DNA from: BOG-1112 sp964611335
GTDB taxonomy: Bacteria > Bdellovibrionota_B > Oligoflexia > Oligoflexales > Bog-1112
Direction of reading: 5' to 3'
Length of the DNA stretch: 64,000 nt
NCBI GenBank assembly: GCA_964611335.1
Contig: CAZSXR010000002.1
Span: forward strand, 682,001 to 746,000
Shown: positions 53,564 through 63,626 of the stretch, in pieces
Layout of the letters: every line of letters starts with the position of its first letter
Position numbering within the stretch: the stretch's first letter is position 1
Made by a program: the position numbers and the translations under genes
The notes under the pieces: model-generated
The model's input: the letters and a program-made list of their open reading frames with translations, nothing else
Database searches by the model: none
Told to the model about the DNA's origin: nothing

Positions 53564-55675
53564 TTAGCCTAAAGTTTTGAGCTGAGTGATATTCACTTTG
53601 CGAATTCCAAAATCTCTAAAATCAACAACAGCTTTTGCAACTCCCCATTCATATTCAACCCTCTTAACTTGTCCTCTTCCATAAGCAGAATGGAGAACGG
53701 AGGAATTTTTCAAGTTATCGGTTGATTTTTCGTCCGATTGGAGAAGTCTTTTTGAAGGAATATCGAAAAATTCTAAAGGGATTTCTTTTAAAAAACGGGA
53801 GGGTGGGTTCACCATATCATAGGTAAAAATACGTCTTCTTTGTGCAGTTACCAAAGAAATTTTTTCTTTGGCTCGTGTTAGGCCTACGTAGAACAGACGT
53901 CGCTCTTCTTCCAAGCTTTCTGGATTTTCAATGCTGTGAGAATGAGGCACAAGACCATCTTCCACTCCTACTATGTAGACACGTGGAAATTCCAAGCCTT
54001 TTGCAGAATGAAAGGTCATCAAAGATACACCCTGCTCTGTATCCTCTACAGCGCTGCTAAGTGATACATCGTTAAGCCAATCAACAAGTCGAGCGTCTGG
54101 GTTTGTTTGCTCATATTCTGAAAGAGCTGTTCCAAGTTCATGAATATTCGCAATGCGATCGGTGTAGGAATCTGGGTATTTTTTTTGGATATAACCAAGA
54201 TAGTCTGTAGCTTTTAGAAATGACTGTAAGAGACTAGAAAGAGGCTCTTCCTCGCTTGTTTTTTTAAGATCTTTAATAATGTTAAAAAAAGCCACCATTC
54301 GTGGGTTAATACGCGCCCCACTTTGAATAAGCCCATTTAAAGCTTCCAATAAAGGTGTTGAATCGGCAGAAGATTTGACTTCGATAGCTTCTAACCCTTT
54401 TTCTCCTATACCCCGCGGTGGTACGTTGAGAATTCTTCTAAAGGCGATGTCATCTTTCGAGTTTACGATGAGGCGAAAATATCCGAGAACATCTTTGATT
54501 TCTGCTCGATCGTAAAAACGTAAAGCACCATAAATTCTATAGGGAATATTTTGTTTCCGAAGGGAGTCTTCAATCTGTCGTGATTGAGCATTGATTCTGT
54601 AAAAAATAGCAACATCCTCGTACCGATAAGTAAGAGTCTCAATTCGAATTTGATCTGTTAACCAAAGAGCTTCTTGAGCCGCGTCATATTCCTGACGAAA
54701 ACTGATCTGTGCACCATCTTTATTTTCAGTCCAGAGCGTTTTTTCTGCTCTTTTTTTGTTGTTTGCAATTAAAGCGGCAGCAGCTCCCACAATGTTCTTT
54801 GTACATCTGTAATTTTGTTCAAGACGGATGGTTTTTGCTTTAGGATAGCGTGTACGAAATTCTAAAATATTATTGGGATCAGCGCCTCGCCAACTATAAA
54901 TACTCTGATCATCATCACCAACTACCAACAGATTGTGCTGTTTATTGAGCAGTAAATTGATGAGTTCACTTTGTGTAGGATTTGTGTCTTGGTATTCATC
55001 TATTAATATATGTTGATAACGATTTTGCATGAGATTTCGAACATTCTCGTTTCTTTTGAGAAGCATCAACATATTCATTAACAAATCATCAAAATCCATA
55101 GCATTGCAAGCAGCTAAAACTTCTTGGTAGCGTTTGTAAACAGTAACCCCCATCGGTGGGAAAAAACGCTCGTTTCGGACGGCTTCATCGGGGAGCCATC
55201 CGTACATTTTAGCTTTTCCAATTGCGGACAAATAATCACCCGAACTACTTTTATCATCCTTGATACGAAGTTGCTCCATCACCTTTTTAACAGCTGATTT
55301 CGAATCATTTTCATCGAAAATGGAAAAATCGGAAGTGAATCCTATCTCTGTAGCAAATTCTCGAAGCCAACGTGCACACAAAGAGTGGAAGGTTCCTATA
55401 GGAACAAATTCTCCTTGCTTACTCCAGAGTTTAATACGCTCTCGCATCTCCTGAGCTGCTTTGTTTGTGAAAGTCATTGCAAGTATGGAACGAGGATGAA
55501 ATCCTCTTTCTAGAAGAACAGCAATGCGTGCAGATATCACTCTTGTCTTGCCGCTGCCAGCACCTGCAAAGACAACAAGAGGACCATCTTCATGTAATAC
55601 CGCTTCTTTTTGTGGTCCGTTTAATCGAGCTGTGATTTCATCGATACGGGTGGAAATGGGGCTTGTCATAGTCAT
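53564..55675 (-). CDS. pcrA: UvrD/PcrA-type ATP-dependent DNA helicase
   Basis: About 703 residues. Motif I is VFAGAGSGKTRVISARI, the Q motif precedes as LNGPQKEAV; motif II is ILIDEYQDTN; motifs III to VI include DDDQSIYSWRGA, LEQNYRC and VGLTRAKEKI. It unwinds DNA in nucleotide excision and mismatch repair. PcrA and UvrD cannot be separated surely; the C-terminal AYGRGQVKRVEYEWG tail resembles PcrA/UvrD C-termini. Confidence 0.94.
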   Translation of the reverse strand: MTMTSPISTRIDEITARLNGPQKEAVLHEDGPLVVFAGAGSGKTRVISARIAVLLERGFHPRSILAMTFTNKAAQEMRERIKLWSKQGEFVPIGTFHSLCARWLREFATEIGFTSDFSIFDENDSKSAVKKVMEQLRIKDDKSSSGDYLSAIGKAKMYGWLPDEAVRNERFFPPMGVTVYKRYQEVLAACNAMDFDDLLMNMLMLLKRNENVRNLMQNRYQHILIDEYQDTNPTQSELINLLLNKQHNLLVVGDDDQSIYSWRGADPNNILEFRTRYPKAKTIRLEQNYRCTKNIVGAAAALIANNKKRAEKTLWTENKDGAQISFRQEYDAAQEALWLTDQIRIETLTYRYEDVAIFYRINAQSRQIEDSLRKQNIPYRIYGALRFYDRAEIKDVLGYFRLIVNSKDDIAFRRILNVPPRGIGEKGLEAIEVKSSADSTPLLEALNGLIQSGARINPRMVAFFNIIKDLKKTSEEEPLSSLLQSFLKATDYLGYIQKKYPDSYTDRIANIHELGTALSEYEQTNPDARLVDWLNDVSLSSAVEDTEQGVSLMTFHSAKGLEFPRVYIVGVEDGLVPHSHSIENPESLEEERRLFYVGLTRAKEKISLVTAQRRRIFTYDMVNPPSRFLKEIPLEFFDIPSKRLLQSDEKSTDNLKNSSVLHSAYGRGQVKRVEYEWGVAKAVVDFRDFGIRKVNITQLKTLG

Positions 55676-55695
55676 GAAAGGATATTCCTTGAGAG

Positions 55696-57534
55696 TTACT
55701 CTACAGTAACTGATTTAGCAAGATTTCTTGGTTGATCTACGTCCGTACCTCTTAAAACAGCAACATTGTATGCAAACAGTTGAAGAGGAATGACAGAAAG
55801 AAGAACTTGTAGCGCTTCATCTTCTATCTGAGGACAAGGGATATAATCAGCGCAAAGAGATCTAAAATTTTCGTCATCTGCAGAACCGATTCCCAATATT
55901 CGTCCATCTCTAGCGCGGATCTCTTCTACATTAGAAAGCATTTTTTCGCGATGATTATCCTTTGAAACAATGCTCACAACAGCAATGTTGTGGTCAATTA
56001 AGGCGATAGGTCCATGTTTCAATTCTCCACCAGCGTAGCCTTCCGCATGAATATATGAAATTTCCTTTAATTTTAAAGCACCTTCTAAGGCGAGAGGAAA
56101 ACTGCAACCTCTACCTACAAAAAGTGTGCTTGTCAGTTCAAAATACTTTCTTGCAACTCCAGCAATATGTTTTTCAGAAGTGATGGCAAGGTCTGCAAGT
56201 GTAGGAAGTTTGAGTAAGTTTTCGATTGCTTTTTCTTCTATAGAACCAAGTTTAATCCCTCTTAGCTTTGCAGTTCCAAGAGCGAAAAAATAAAGGTTTA
56301 AAACCATAGCGCTAAAAGCTTTGGTAGAAGCAACACCAATTTCAGGACCAGCCTCCATATAAATAACGCCGTCAGACTCTCTTGCGATGGATGAAAATCG
56401 AACATTGCAAATAGAGAGGACTTGAGCGCCCAAGGTCTTAGCAAGTTTTACACAGGCGAGGGTATCAGCAGTTTCTCCCGATTGGGAAACTGCAATGAAA
56501 AGGGTTCTGCTGTTGATGCAGGGATTTCTATATCGGAGTTCACTCGCGAGTTCGACGTTAACGGGAATTTTGAGTATAGGTTCAAGAATATATTTGCCGA
56601 TGAGGCCTGCGTAATAAGCAGTCCCACATGCTGTAATGTCAATTCGATCAAAATTTGAAAAATTTATGTTTTTTAGATCATGTTGTTTGAGTGAAATATC
56701 ATTTTTATGAACGTCGAGAAACCTTTCAATGGTATTTGAAATTACTGCAGGTTGTTCATAAATTTCTTTCAACATGTAGTGTCGATGGCCTTGTTTTTCA
56801 ACTTGGGATTGAGACCATTCTAAAAGAACAGGTTCCCTGCGGACTTCTGTCCCATCGAATTTCCATATCTGAACCTGCTCCATTGAAATCCTAGCGAATT
56901 CTCCATCCTCTAAAAAAAGAAAACGATTTGTATACTTACTTAGAGGAACGGGGTCGCTTGCAAAATAATTCTCTCCTTTCCCTAGACCTATAACTAATGG
57001 ACAACCTTGTTTGACTAAATACATCGAGTTAGGTTCTTCTTCAGTTAGAATTCCGAGCGCATAAGCTCCTCTAAATCGAGTAACCCAATTCATAATTGCT
57101 TGCTTCAGATCTCCTGCAACTTTAAGTTCTTTCGTAAGAATGTGTAAAAATACTTCGGAATCAGTTTCTGAATTAAAATTGGATCCTGACTTCTCTAAGT
57201 CACTTTTAAATTCTTTGTAATTTTCAAAAATACCATTGTGTATAATGGCCATTCTGTTGTGAATATGAGGATGTGCATTTCGAGTGGAAGGAATCCCGTG
57301 AGTAGCCCATCGAGTATGTCCTAAACCAACATAACTATCACTGGGAAGTTCAGGCAGTAGAACTTTTAATTTTTCTAATTTCCCTTCAGATTTTACAAAA
57401 CGAAGGAGGCCATCTTTTTTTGATAATGTTGCAATTCCTGAAGAATCGTATCCTCTGTATTCTAGTTTTTTCAAACCTTCAAAAATAAAATCTACGCAGG
57501 GCTTAGACCCTACATATCCTATGACTCCGCACAT
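55696..57534 (-). CDS. glmS: Glucosamine-6-phosphate synthase (isomerizing)
   Basis: 612 residues. MCGVIGYVG carries the N-terminal Cys nucleophile. The glutamine amidotransferase domain is followed by two SIS domains (ACGTAYYAGL, SQSGETADTLACV and GRGCSFPLALEGALKLKEIS, quoted in part). The end NLAKSVTVE is typical. It makes glucosamine-6-phosphate for UDP-GlcNAc. It follows glmU by three bases, so both steps are co-transcribed. Confidence 0.97.
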   Translation of the reverse strand: MCGVIGYVGSKPCVDFIFEGLKKLEYRGYDSSGIATLSKKDGLLRFVKSEGKLEKLKVLLPELPSDSYVGLGHTRWATHGIPSTRNAHPHIHNRMAIIHNGIFENYKEFKSDLEKSGSNFNSETDSEVFLHILTKELKVAGDLKQAIMNWVTRFRGAYALGILTEEEPNSMYLVKQGCPLVIGLGKGENYFASDPVPLSKYTNRFLFLEDGEFARISMEQVQIWKFDGTEVRREPVLLEWSQSQVEKQGHRHYMLKEIYEQPAVISNTIERFLDVHKNDISLKQHDLKNINFSNFDRIDITACGTAYYAGLIGKYILEPILKIPVNVELASELRYRNPCINSRTLFIAVSQSGETADTLACVKLAKTLGAQVLSICNVRFSSIARESDGVIYMEAGPEIGVASTKAFSAMVLNLYFFALGTAKLRGIKLGSIEEKAIENLLKLPTLADLAITSEKHIAGVARKYFELTSTLFVGRGCSFPLALEGALKLKEISYIHAEGYAGGELKHGPIALIDHNIAVVSIVSKDNHREKMLSNVEEIRARDGRILGIGSADDENFRSLCADYIPCPQIEDEALQVLLSVIPLQLFAYNVAVLRGTDVDQPRNLAKSVTVE

Positions 57535-57537
57535 GTT

Positions 57538-58350
57538 TTATTTACCCCTGTTTTTAGATGTAATCTTATGTTTTCGAAACCATAAATCCAAAGAAGATAG
57601 TTGGTCTTTATCATTGACGCCTTGAAAGCTTTGCCATTGATCTGTTACAAAAACATCGGCTTCCTCCCCGGCTTGAGCAGAAAGTTCGACGCACTCTGTT
57701 AAATAAAATTCACCCTGCGCATTTCTATTGTCGATTTTTTTTAAGAGATGGAAGAGATAATCGACGTCTGCAAAAACAATTCCTGAATTGCATAAAGTTA
57801 CTTTTTTTGTCGCTTCATCCGCATCTTTTTCTTCGACTATTTTTTCGAGCTTCGCTTCTTTTGTAAGAAGCATACGACCATAACCTGTCGGATTTTCCAA
57901 AGACATTCCCAAAAGTGCCAAGCGGGAAGATTTTTTGAGAGAGAATGTCACAAACTCTTTTAAAATAGAGACATCCAAAGCAGGTGTATCTCCTGCGCAA
58001 ATGAGCACATGTTGTGAAAATGTCTTTTTCCCTTTAAGAAGTGACCCCATTCCATAATCAATATTGGATTTTACGTCGAAATAATGTTGCGCTGAAGCAA
58101 CAGCACCAGCTGTACCATTAGCTTCTTTTTGAATACAAACAACCAAGTCAGGATATCTGTCGAGTAATTCTTTGAAAGGAGAAACGTTTGGATTTAAAAT
58201 TAAACAGACTTGATCGCATGGGATCTGCTTTAAAGCTAAAATGACCCACTCAATCATGGGCGTTCCAGCTACAGAATGAAGAACTTTAGGGACATTGCTA
58301 TTCATTCTCTTACCACTGCCAGCAGCTAAAACCAAACCTGTAAGCGACAT
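57538..58350 (-). CDS. glmU: N-acetylglucosamine-1-phosphate uridylyltransferase domain only (short GlmU)
   Basis: About 270 residues with the nucleotidyltransferase motif LAAGSGKRMNSNVPKVLH, ANGTAGAVASAQHYF and GDTPALD. Full GlmU is about 450 residues; the left-handed beta-helix acetyltransferase part is missing and a stop follows the first domain. The second step (acetylation of GlcN-1-P) must be made by another enzyme. In an operon with glmS. The EKIVEEKDADE segment matches GlmU, supporting the substrate. Confidence 0.88.
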   Translation of the reverse strand: MSLTGLVLAAGSGKRMNSNVPKVLHSVAGTPMIEWVILALKQIPCDQVCLILNPNVSPFKELLDRYPDLVVCIQKEANGTAGAVASAQHYFDVKSNIDYGMGSLLKGKKTFSQHVLICAGDTPALDVSILKEFVTFSLKKSSRLALLGMSLENPTGYGRMLLTKEAKLEKIVEEKDADEATKKVTLCNSGIVFADVDYLFHLLKKIDNRNAQGEFYLTECVELSAQAGEEADVFVTDQWQSFQGVNDKDQLSSLDLWFRKHKITSKNRGK

Positions 58351-58376
58351 TTAAAAACCTTATAAAGAAATTCCCG

Positions 58377-58404
58377 ACTATAATACGCCGTTCGAGGATC
58401 TGAA
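58377..58404 (-). promoter_or_regulatory. Candidate promoter of glmU-glmS
   Basis: On the minus strand TTCAGA is followed after 16 bases by TATAGT, preceded by GTAT. It lies about 30 bases from the glmU start. Confidence 0.4.
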
Positions 58405-58555
58405 GCGGACACGCCTATTCTAGCTTGTAGCAATGAGATCTCGCGACAGTTTTTTCTACCACCTAAGAATTTTTGAGCAGAGAGCTAAAATCCCTAGACC
58501 TAAGCCATTGCCGAACTTAGAATGTGGAAGCCTTTTCACATTTTGAGGGTTTGTA

Positions 58556-59299
58556 GTGGGAATTTTTACTTTTTTTAAACAGTTAAAACAAAAACAGAAA
58601 GAACGCTCGATAGCGAAGAATCTTAAGCTTATCCAGAACCCAAAAGCTATTCGTGAGGAACGAGTAGCTGCGATTGAGTATTTTAAGAATCTTCCCGATT
58701 GCGCTGTTTCTGTACCGGCTCTTCTAAAACGTTTTGATTATAGTCTTGACCATGGAATTTACGATACCCGAGAAAAAGAGTCCGCGATGGAAGGAGTTCT
58801 TTCTTTTGGTAAAGAAGCGCTCCCTTTTGTTCAGGAACACCTCGTTCAATCTACGCGTATTGCATGGCCGATAAAGTTAGTCCAGAAGCTTGGAGATGAG
58901 AATCTCACCGTTGAGATTTTAGAGTCCTGCTTGTACTTGAAAGACTTCGAATATGATCGCGATAAAATAGATAAGAATTATGACATTCTTTGCTATTTGC
59001 GAGATTATTCATTGAAAGATAGAGGGCAAAAGCTTTTTGGATTTTTAGACACTCTTGACGAGAGGGTCCGATTTGCAACAGCTGAAGTTTTAATCGCTCA
59101 AAATTCTCCTGATGCCGCAAAGCAGCTTGAAAAATTTATAAGCGATAGTTCAGCTGAAAACACAAGGTTGCACCAGGTTGTTGTAGACGCCTTCTTGGAA
59201 AGGGCTTGGCCTTTGCATTTAGATATTCCTGAAGGCACCCAAGTTGCTCCGGGCATTGTTGTGGGGAAAGATCAGAAGCTCCGCAAAGCTAATCTTTGA
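58556..59299 (+). CDS. HEAT-repeat-like protein
   Basis: About 247 residues, GTG start. Repeating helical pairs such as EERVAAIEYFKNL, VPALLKRFDYSL, ERVRFATAEVLIAQN and AKQLEKFISDS resemble HEAT or armadillo repeats. No enzymatic motif or signal peptide. GAGGG lies before the start. It may be a scaffold or an interaction protein. Its end overlaps the convergent alr by 11 bases. Confidence 0.7.
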   Translation: MGIFTFFKQLKQKQKERSIAKNLKLIQNPKAIREERVAAIEYFKNLPDCAVSVPALLKRFDYSLDHGIYDTREKESAMEGVLSFGKEALPFVQEHLVQSTRIAWPIKLVQKLGDENLTVEILESCLYLKDFEYDRDKIDKNYDILCYLRDYSLKDRGQKLFGFLDTLDERVRFATAEVLIAQNSPDAAKQLEKFISDSSAENTRLHQVVVDAFLERAWPLHLDIPEGTQVAPGIVVGKDQKLRKANL

Positions 59300-60416
59300 G
59301 AACTTTCGGTATTGCTGGGTTTAGACGGGTCACTATTTCATAGTTGATTGTATCTGCCCATTCTCCCATTTTTTCAGCCGAAACTTCTTCGTTAGCGTCT
59401 CTGCCCAGAAGAGTCACTACGTCCCCAATCTCTGCCTGCGGGCAGTTTTCCAATTCGATCATCATCATGTTCATACAAATACGGCCAATGATAGAGCACC
59501 TTCTTCCTCGGACAATAGCGTAAGCGCCACGCCCTGAGCTGAGTCTTGGGTAACCTTCATAATATCCAACGGGTACCACCGCTATTCGCATTTTATGAAG
59601 GGCTTTAAAAGTGCAACCATACCCCACAAAATCCCCTTCGTTGATCTCGCGTGTAGAGAAGATTTTTGTTTTCCAACTTAGAGCAGGTTTTAAATAGATA
59701 TCCGAGGGTATTTTAGAGCTGGCGAAAAAAGAAAGGCGTGTTTTTTCAGAAGGCCATAAACCATAGAGTGAAATCCCTATTCGGCTTAAATCAAATTTTG
59801 CAGCAGGGATAAGAAGTGCGGCAGCAGATGAGGAACAATGTGTGAGGAGTGAGCTAAAACCCTGTTCCTTTACATAAGTTACAGCCTGAGTGAGTTTTTG
59901 GATTTGATGCTGAGCAAAATTGGTATTGGTTACGTCTTCAACATTTGCAAAGTGTGTAGCAATTCCTACGATCTCATTCTTGTAAGGCAGTAATGAGGGG
60001 GCTAAGGCCTTTAATTGTTCCAAAGAGAAGCCCCGTCTTGAAAGGCCAGTATCTATTTTAAAGTGAATTTTTGGGCGATGACTAAGTTTGATCCAGGCTT
60101 GTATACGATCTTCGGTATCCATGAGGAGTTCAGTCTCCAATTCGAAAGAGCTTTCAAGGTCATCTTTGTTAAAAGGGCCTACATTGAGAATTCGGCCCTT
60201 ATATTGGAGAGACCTCAGAATGCGTGCTTCAGAGGTATAGGTAACCCCGAGCCAGGGAGGGTCTCTTTCCTGGAGAGCTTGAAAAACTTCTTCGATACCA
60301 TGGCCATAGGCATTGGATTTTAAAATGGGGATGACATGTGTTTGTCCTAACAGCCTTGTAAATAGGTCATAATTATGGAGAAGGGCTCCGCGGCTTAGTT
60401 CTATCCAACAATGCAT
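59289..60416 (-). CDS. alr: Alanine racemase
   Basis: About 375 residues. I chose the internal ATG (MHCWIELSRGALLHNY) because the residues before it do not fit the family. The PLP lysine is in PILKSNAYGHG; catalytic Tyr in VGYGCTFKAL-like region (GYGCTF); RIGISLYG and CMNMMMIELEN are other motifs. It makes D-alanine for peptidoglycan. Stop overlaps the HEAT gene. Confidence 0.95.
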   Translation of the reverse strand: MHCWIELSRGALLHNYDLFTRLLGQTHVIPILKSNAYGHGIEEVFQALQERDPPWLGVTYTSEARILRSLQYKGRILNVGPFNKDDLESSFELETELLMDTEDRIQAWIKLSHRPKIHFKIDTGLSRRGFSLEQLKALAPSLLPYKNEIVGIATHFANVEDVTNTNFAQHQIQKLTQAVTYVKEQGFSSLLTHCSSSAAALLIPAAKFDLSRIGISLYGLWPSEKTRLSFFASSKIPSDIYLKPALSWKTKIFSTREINEGDFVGYGCTFKALHKMRIAVVPVGYYEGYPRLSSGRGAYAIVRGRRCSIIGRICMNMMMIELENCPQAEIGDVVTLLGRDANEEVSAEKMGEWADTINYEIVTRLNPAIPKVLKD

Positions 60417-60571
60417 GATTATAAGTCCCCCAATATTTTCTCTGTCTTGCATACACCCAAAGATTCTGTTAGCATGGCCTACCTTAACCGCCCTCTAACA
60501 GTGCAATTGTAGCACTACTGACTGATGTCGGAATATTAACCGCTTATAAAATATGCGCAAAGGGAAGAGTT

Positions 60572-60721
60572 GTGAAAAGAACATACCAACCCAGTAATAA
60601 AAGAAGACTTCGTACACATGGTTTCTTACAGAGAATGTCGACCCCTGGTGGGAAGAGTGTTTTGAGAAACCGTCGAGCTAGAGGACGCAAGCGTCTTACT
60701 CCGACTATATACCAAAAATAA
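60572..60721 (+). CDS. rpmH: 50S ribosomal protein L34
   Basis: 49 residues: MKRTYQPSNKRRLRTHGFLQ, then RMSTPGGKSVLRNRRARGR and KRLTP, the unmistakable L34 sequence. GTG start after GGGAAGAG. It heads the rpmH-rnpA-yidD-yidC-jag-mnmE cluster. Confidence 0.97.
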   Translation: MKRTYQPSNKRRLRTHGFLQRMSTPGGKSVLRNRRARGRKRLTPTIYQK

Positions 60722-60744
60722 ATAAACAGATTTTAGAAACTCCC

Positions 60745-61095
60745 ATGAGCACGTTTCCAAAAAAACAACGCATTAAAAATCAAATCGAGTTTGGTGCGGT
60801 GCTTCAAGAGGGTCGGAAATTTGTGTGTTCGAGCTTTGTTATCCTGACCTTGGAAACTTCAAATGACTTTCCAAGGTTGGGAATTATTGTTTCTAAGAGA
60901 ATTGGAAATGCTGTTATTAGGAACAAAGTGAAGAGACGTTTCCGTGAAATATTTCGCCAACTTTCGAACCAAAACAATCTGAGTCAGAAAGACTTTGTTA
61001 TCATTGCTCGAAAGACATCAAGTCAAGTCAGTTATGAAGACTTGAATCTTTCCGTGTTAAAGAGCTTTCAGTGGTTTGAAAGAAAACTGGCTTAA
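60745..61095 (+). CDS. rnpA: Ribonuclease P protein component
   Basis: 116 residues. The RNR motif reads KRIGNAVIRNKVKRRFREI, the hallmark of RnpA. It assists the RNase P RNA in tRNA 5' maturation. Follows rpmH by 23 bases. Confidence 0.96.
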   Translation: MSTFPKKQRIKNQIEFGAVLQEGRKFVCSSFVILTLETSNDFPRLGIIVSKRIGNAVIRNKVKRRFREIFRQLSNQNNLSQKDFVIIARKTSSQVSYEDLNLSVLKSFQWFERKLA

Positions 61096-61338
61096 GTGCG
61101 AGTCAGGAAGATCTGCCTATTGGAAAATGCTATAACAGCTTTGTTAAAGCATATCGTTTGTATGTACAGACGGTATATTTCTCGCTTGATCGGTCCGAGA
61201 TGCCGCTACTATCCTTCCTGTTCTCAATATGCACTTCTCTGTTTTGACAAATTTCCACTTCCAAAAGCGTGTTTAAAAATCATTATTAGAATTTTCAAAT
61301 GTAACCCCTTATTCCAAGGTGGAGAGGACTTTCCGTGA
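61096..61338 (+). CDS. yidD: Membrane protein insertion efficiency factor YidD
   Basis: 80 residues, GTG start. The YISRLIGPRCRYYPSCSQYA segment with PSCSQYA and the end NPLFQGGEDF are typical of YidD. It is thought to assist YidC. Starts right after the rnpA stop and its own stop overlaps the yidC start. Confidence 0.95.
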   Translation: MRVRKICLLENAITALLKHIVCMYRRYISRLIGPRCRYYPSCSQYALLCFDKFPLPKACLKIIIRIFKCNPLFQGGEDFP

Positions 61339-62963
61339 AATTCGACAAATCAACTATGTTCGCAGTCGTATTTTGTTTTGTAGCCTATGTGGCATATGAA
61401 ACATATTTGAATAAGAAGTATCCTGATCGTTTTAACGTCAGTAAAACGCAAGAGGTCTCTTCCTCACCTTCTTCAGAAAGCAAAAGTGAAATTAAAACAA
61501 CTTTGACCGATCATGAGGTCAGTATCAGTGCTCCTTCAGCGAGGGCTTCTTATGTTCCTCTTTCTGAAAAAGAATTGAGAATTGAAAACGATACTTCGAT
61601 TTATATTTTTGATCAGAGTAAAGGAGCCTTTTCTTCTATTGTTCTTAAGAGTTTTAAGAATGCAGATCAAAGTGAAGCTATAGACCTTCTTCAATTCCCA
61701 CTCGAAATATATCCAAGTACAAAGCAGGAACCTATACTTGCGCAGGGATTTTACGGTGAACGCTTAGGAAATACGCTCAAGTTTTCTCGTCAGGAAGGGC
61801 CATGGTTACTAACTCATAGCTTTGCCGTAGATGAAAAGGGTTATGGTGTAACGCTCAACTTTCAATGGAAAAATATCGGTGCTCAGACAGAGGATTTGAA
61901 ATCTGTTATTCAGATGCACGAAACAATGGGGGCTGTAAAAAAAGAAGGATTTAGTTTTTTACCCGGGATGCCCACAGGTCATCCTTTTTTAGTTGCAGCA
62001 CATACGGGAAATCTTGAAAGATTTGATGCTGTAAGTTTATGTAAAGAAAATGGGCAGAAACTTGTTCACGGTGGTGAGAATTTAAATTTAAGTGTTCTTG
62101 CTTTTGATATGCATTATTTTGTTGCTGCTTTGCTTCCACAAGAGCAGAGGGCTTCTTATAAAATTATCAAAGAACAGGGAGGAGACAATCGCGAATGTTC
62201 TTTCACGTATTTCACTGAGAATAAAGAAGGTTTGGTCAAGCCATCTGAAGAGGTGAATATTTCTTATAAAGCTTGGTTTGGTCCTAAATCCACCTACACA
62301 TTTGGAAACTACGATTCCAATTTGGAAAAAACTCTCGATCTTGGGTTCTTTGCAAAGATTACTCATCCTCTTTTATCAGGACTTCACTTTTTAAATAATC
62401 TTGTGAGCAATTGGGGTCTTGCAATTATTATCCTGACCTTATTTTTGAAATTGATCTTCTATCCGTTGACACGTCAAGCTGCGATTTCTATGAACAAGAT
62501 GAAAAAGCTTCAGCCTGAAATGAATAAAATTCGAGAAAAATACAAAGAAGACCCTCAAAAAATGCAGCAAGAAATCATGCGCTTTATGAGTGTTCACAAA
62601 GTGAATCCTATGAAGGGATGTTTGCCAATATTGCCACAGATTCCGGTCTTCTTCGCATTTTATCGGGTTCTTTCCACATCTATAGAGTTGCGTCATGCTC
62701 CTTTCTACGGTTGGATTCATGATCTTGCGAGTGCTGACCCCTATTACATAACTCCTTTGCTTTTAGGTCTTGCAATGTTCCTGCAGCAGAAGTTGACACC
62801 GACAACAGGGTTGGATAAGGCACAGGAACGCATCATGATGATGCTTCCTCTCTTTTTTACATTGATGATGTTGACACTGCCTGCAGGAATGGTGCTTTAT
62901 ATGTTGACGAACACCGTGATTTCTATTTCTCAGCAGCAGTGGCTTAATCGACGACTTCAGTAA
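61335..62963 (+). CDS. yidC: Membrane protein insertase YidC
   Basis: 542 residues, GTG start overlapping the yidD stop (GTGA). An N-terminal membrane helix precedes a large periplasmic domain (about 60-340), as in Gram-negative YidC. Then helix SNWGLAIIILTLFLKLIFYP, the KLQPEMNKIREKYKEDPQKM coiled coil, and further helices with FFAFYRVLS. It inserts inner-membrane proteins alone or with Sec. Confidence 0.96.
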   Translation: MKFDKSTMFAVVFCFVAYVAYETYLNKKYPDRFNVSKTQEVSSSPSSESKSEIKTTLTDHEVSISAPSARASYVPLSEKELRIENDTSIYIFDQSKGAFSSIVLKSFKNADQSEAIDLLQFPLEIYPSTKQEPILAQGFYGERLGNTLKFSRQEGPWLLTHSFAVDEKGYGVTLNFQWKNIGAQTEDLKSVIQMHETMGAVKKEGFSFLPGMPTGHPFLVAAHTGNLERFDAVSLCKENGQKLVHGGENLNLSVLAFDMHYFVAALLPQEQRASYKIIKEQGGDNRECSFTYFTENKEGLVKPSEEVNISYKAWFGPKSTYTFGNYDSNLEKTLDLGFFAKITHPLLSGLHFLNNLVSNWGLAIIILTLFLKLIFYPLTRQAAISMNKMKKLQPEMNKIREKYKEDPQKMQQEIMRFMSVHKVNPMKGCLPILPQIPVFFAFYRVLSTSIELRHAPFYGWIHDLASADPYYITPLLLGLAMFLQQKLTPTTGLDKAQERIMMMLPLFFTLMMLTLPAGMVLYMLTNTVISISQQQWLNRRLQ

Positions 62964-62981
62964 AGTGATAGAGGTATAACT

Positions 62982-63626
62982 ATGGCTATACATATTGAAG
63001 AACGAAGTTTGGAACTTGCGCTTGTAAAAGCTGCAGGACGTTTGGGTCTTACTCAAGCAGAATTGGGTTACAGAGTTCTAAGTCAAAGTGGTGGTTTTTT
63101 AGGATTTGGAAAAAAGGTTTGTATTGAAGCATGGGCTAAGGATTTGAATTCAGATTCCTCTCTTGAGGAAGATCTAAGACAGTTTCTCTTAGGTCTATAC
63201 GTTTGTATGTTTGGGAAGAAGACTGACATTTTGATGGAAAAAGATCTCTACGGTCGTCTTATTTTTGATATTCAATGTGAAAATTTAGCGAGTCAATTTA
63301 GGAATAGTTCAAAGATAGCTGAGGCTTTCGAGCATCTTTTGAGAAAACAACCAAGAGAGATGAGAGCAGATCTTCCTTTTAGAATTTTTGTAGATGCGAT
63401 GGGTACTCGTCTTCAAAAAGAAGAAGAACTTGTAAATATGGCAAAAACATTGTCTGACAAAGTGTACGCAAATCAAAAACCGATCGTGTTGAATTATCAA
63501 AGTCCTTATGATCGAAAAATCATCCACCTTGCTTTGGATAAAGATGATCGTGTTTATACAAAGTCTATAGGAATAGGTCACAACAGAAAACTAATGATTT
63601 TACCTTCAAGAGAAATGAATGCCTGA
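62982..63626 (+). CDS. jag: Jag/KhpB-like RNA-binding protein
   Basis: About 214 residues. An N-terminal Jag domain (LELALVKAAGRLGLTQAELG and FLGFGKK) is followed by a KH-like region and an R3H domain at the end (PYDRKIIHLALDKDDRVYTK). It is usually found between yidC and mnmE, as here. Thought to regulate RNA in cell division and envelope processes. Confidence 0.9.
   Translation: MAIHIEERSLELALVKAAGRLGLTQAELGYRVLSQSGGFLGFGKKVCIEAWAKDLNSDSSLEEDLRQFLLGLYVCMFGKKTDILMEKDLYGRLIFDIQCENLASQFRNSSKIAEAFEHLLRKQPREMRADLPFRIFVDAMGTRLQKEEELVNMAKTLSDKVYANQKPIVLNYQSPYDRKIIHLALDKDDRVYTKSIGIGHNRKLMILPSREMNA

Noticed and set aside
60453..60571. Replication origin before rpmH
   Set aside because: The cluster often lies near oriC, but the gap is short, holds no clear DnaA box array, and alr rather than dnaA is upstream.
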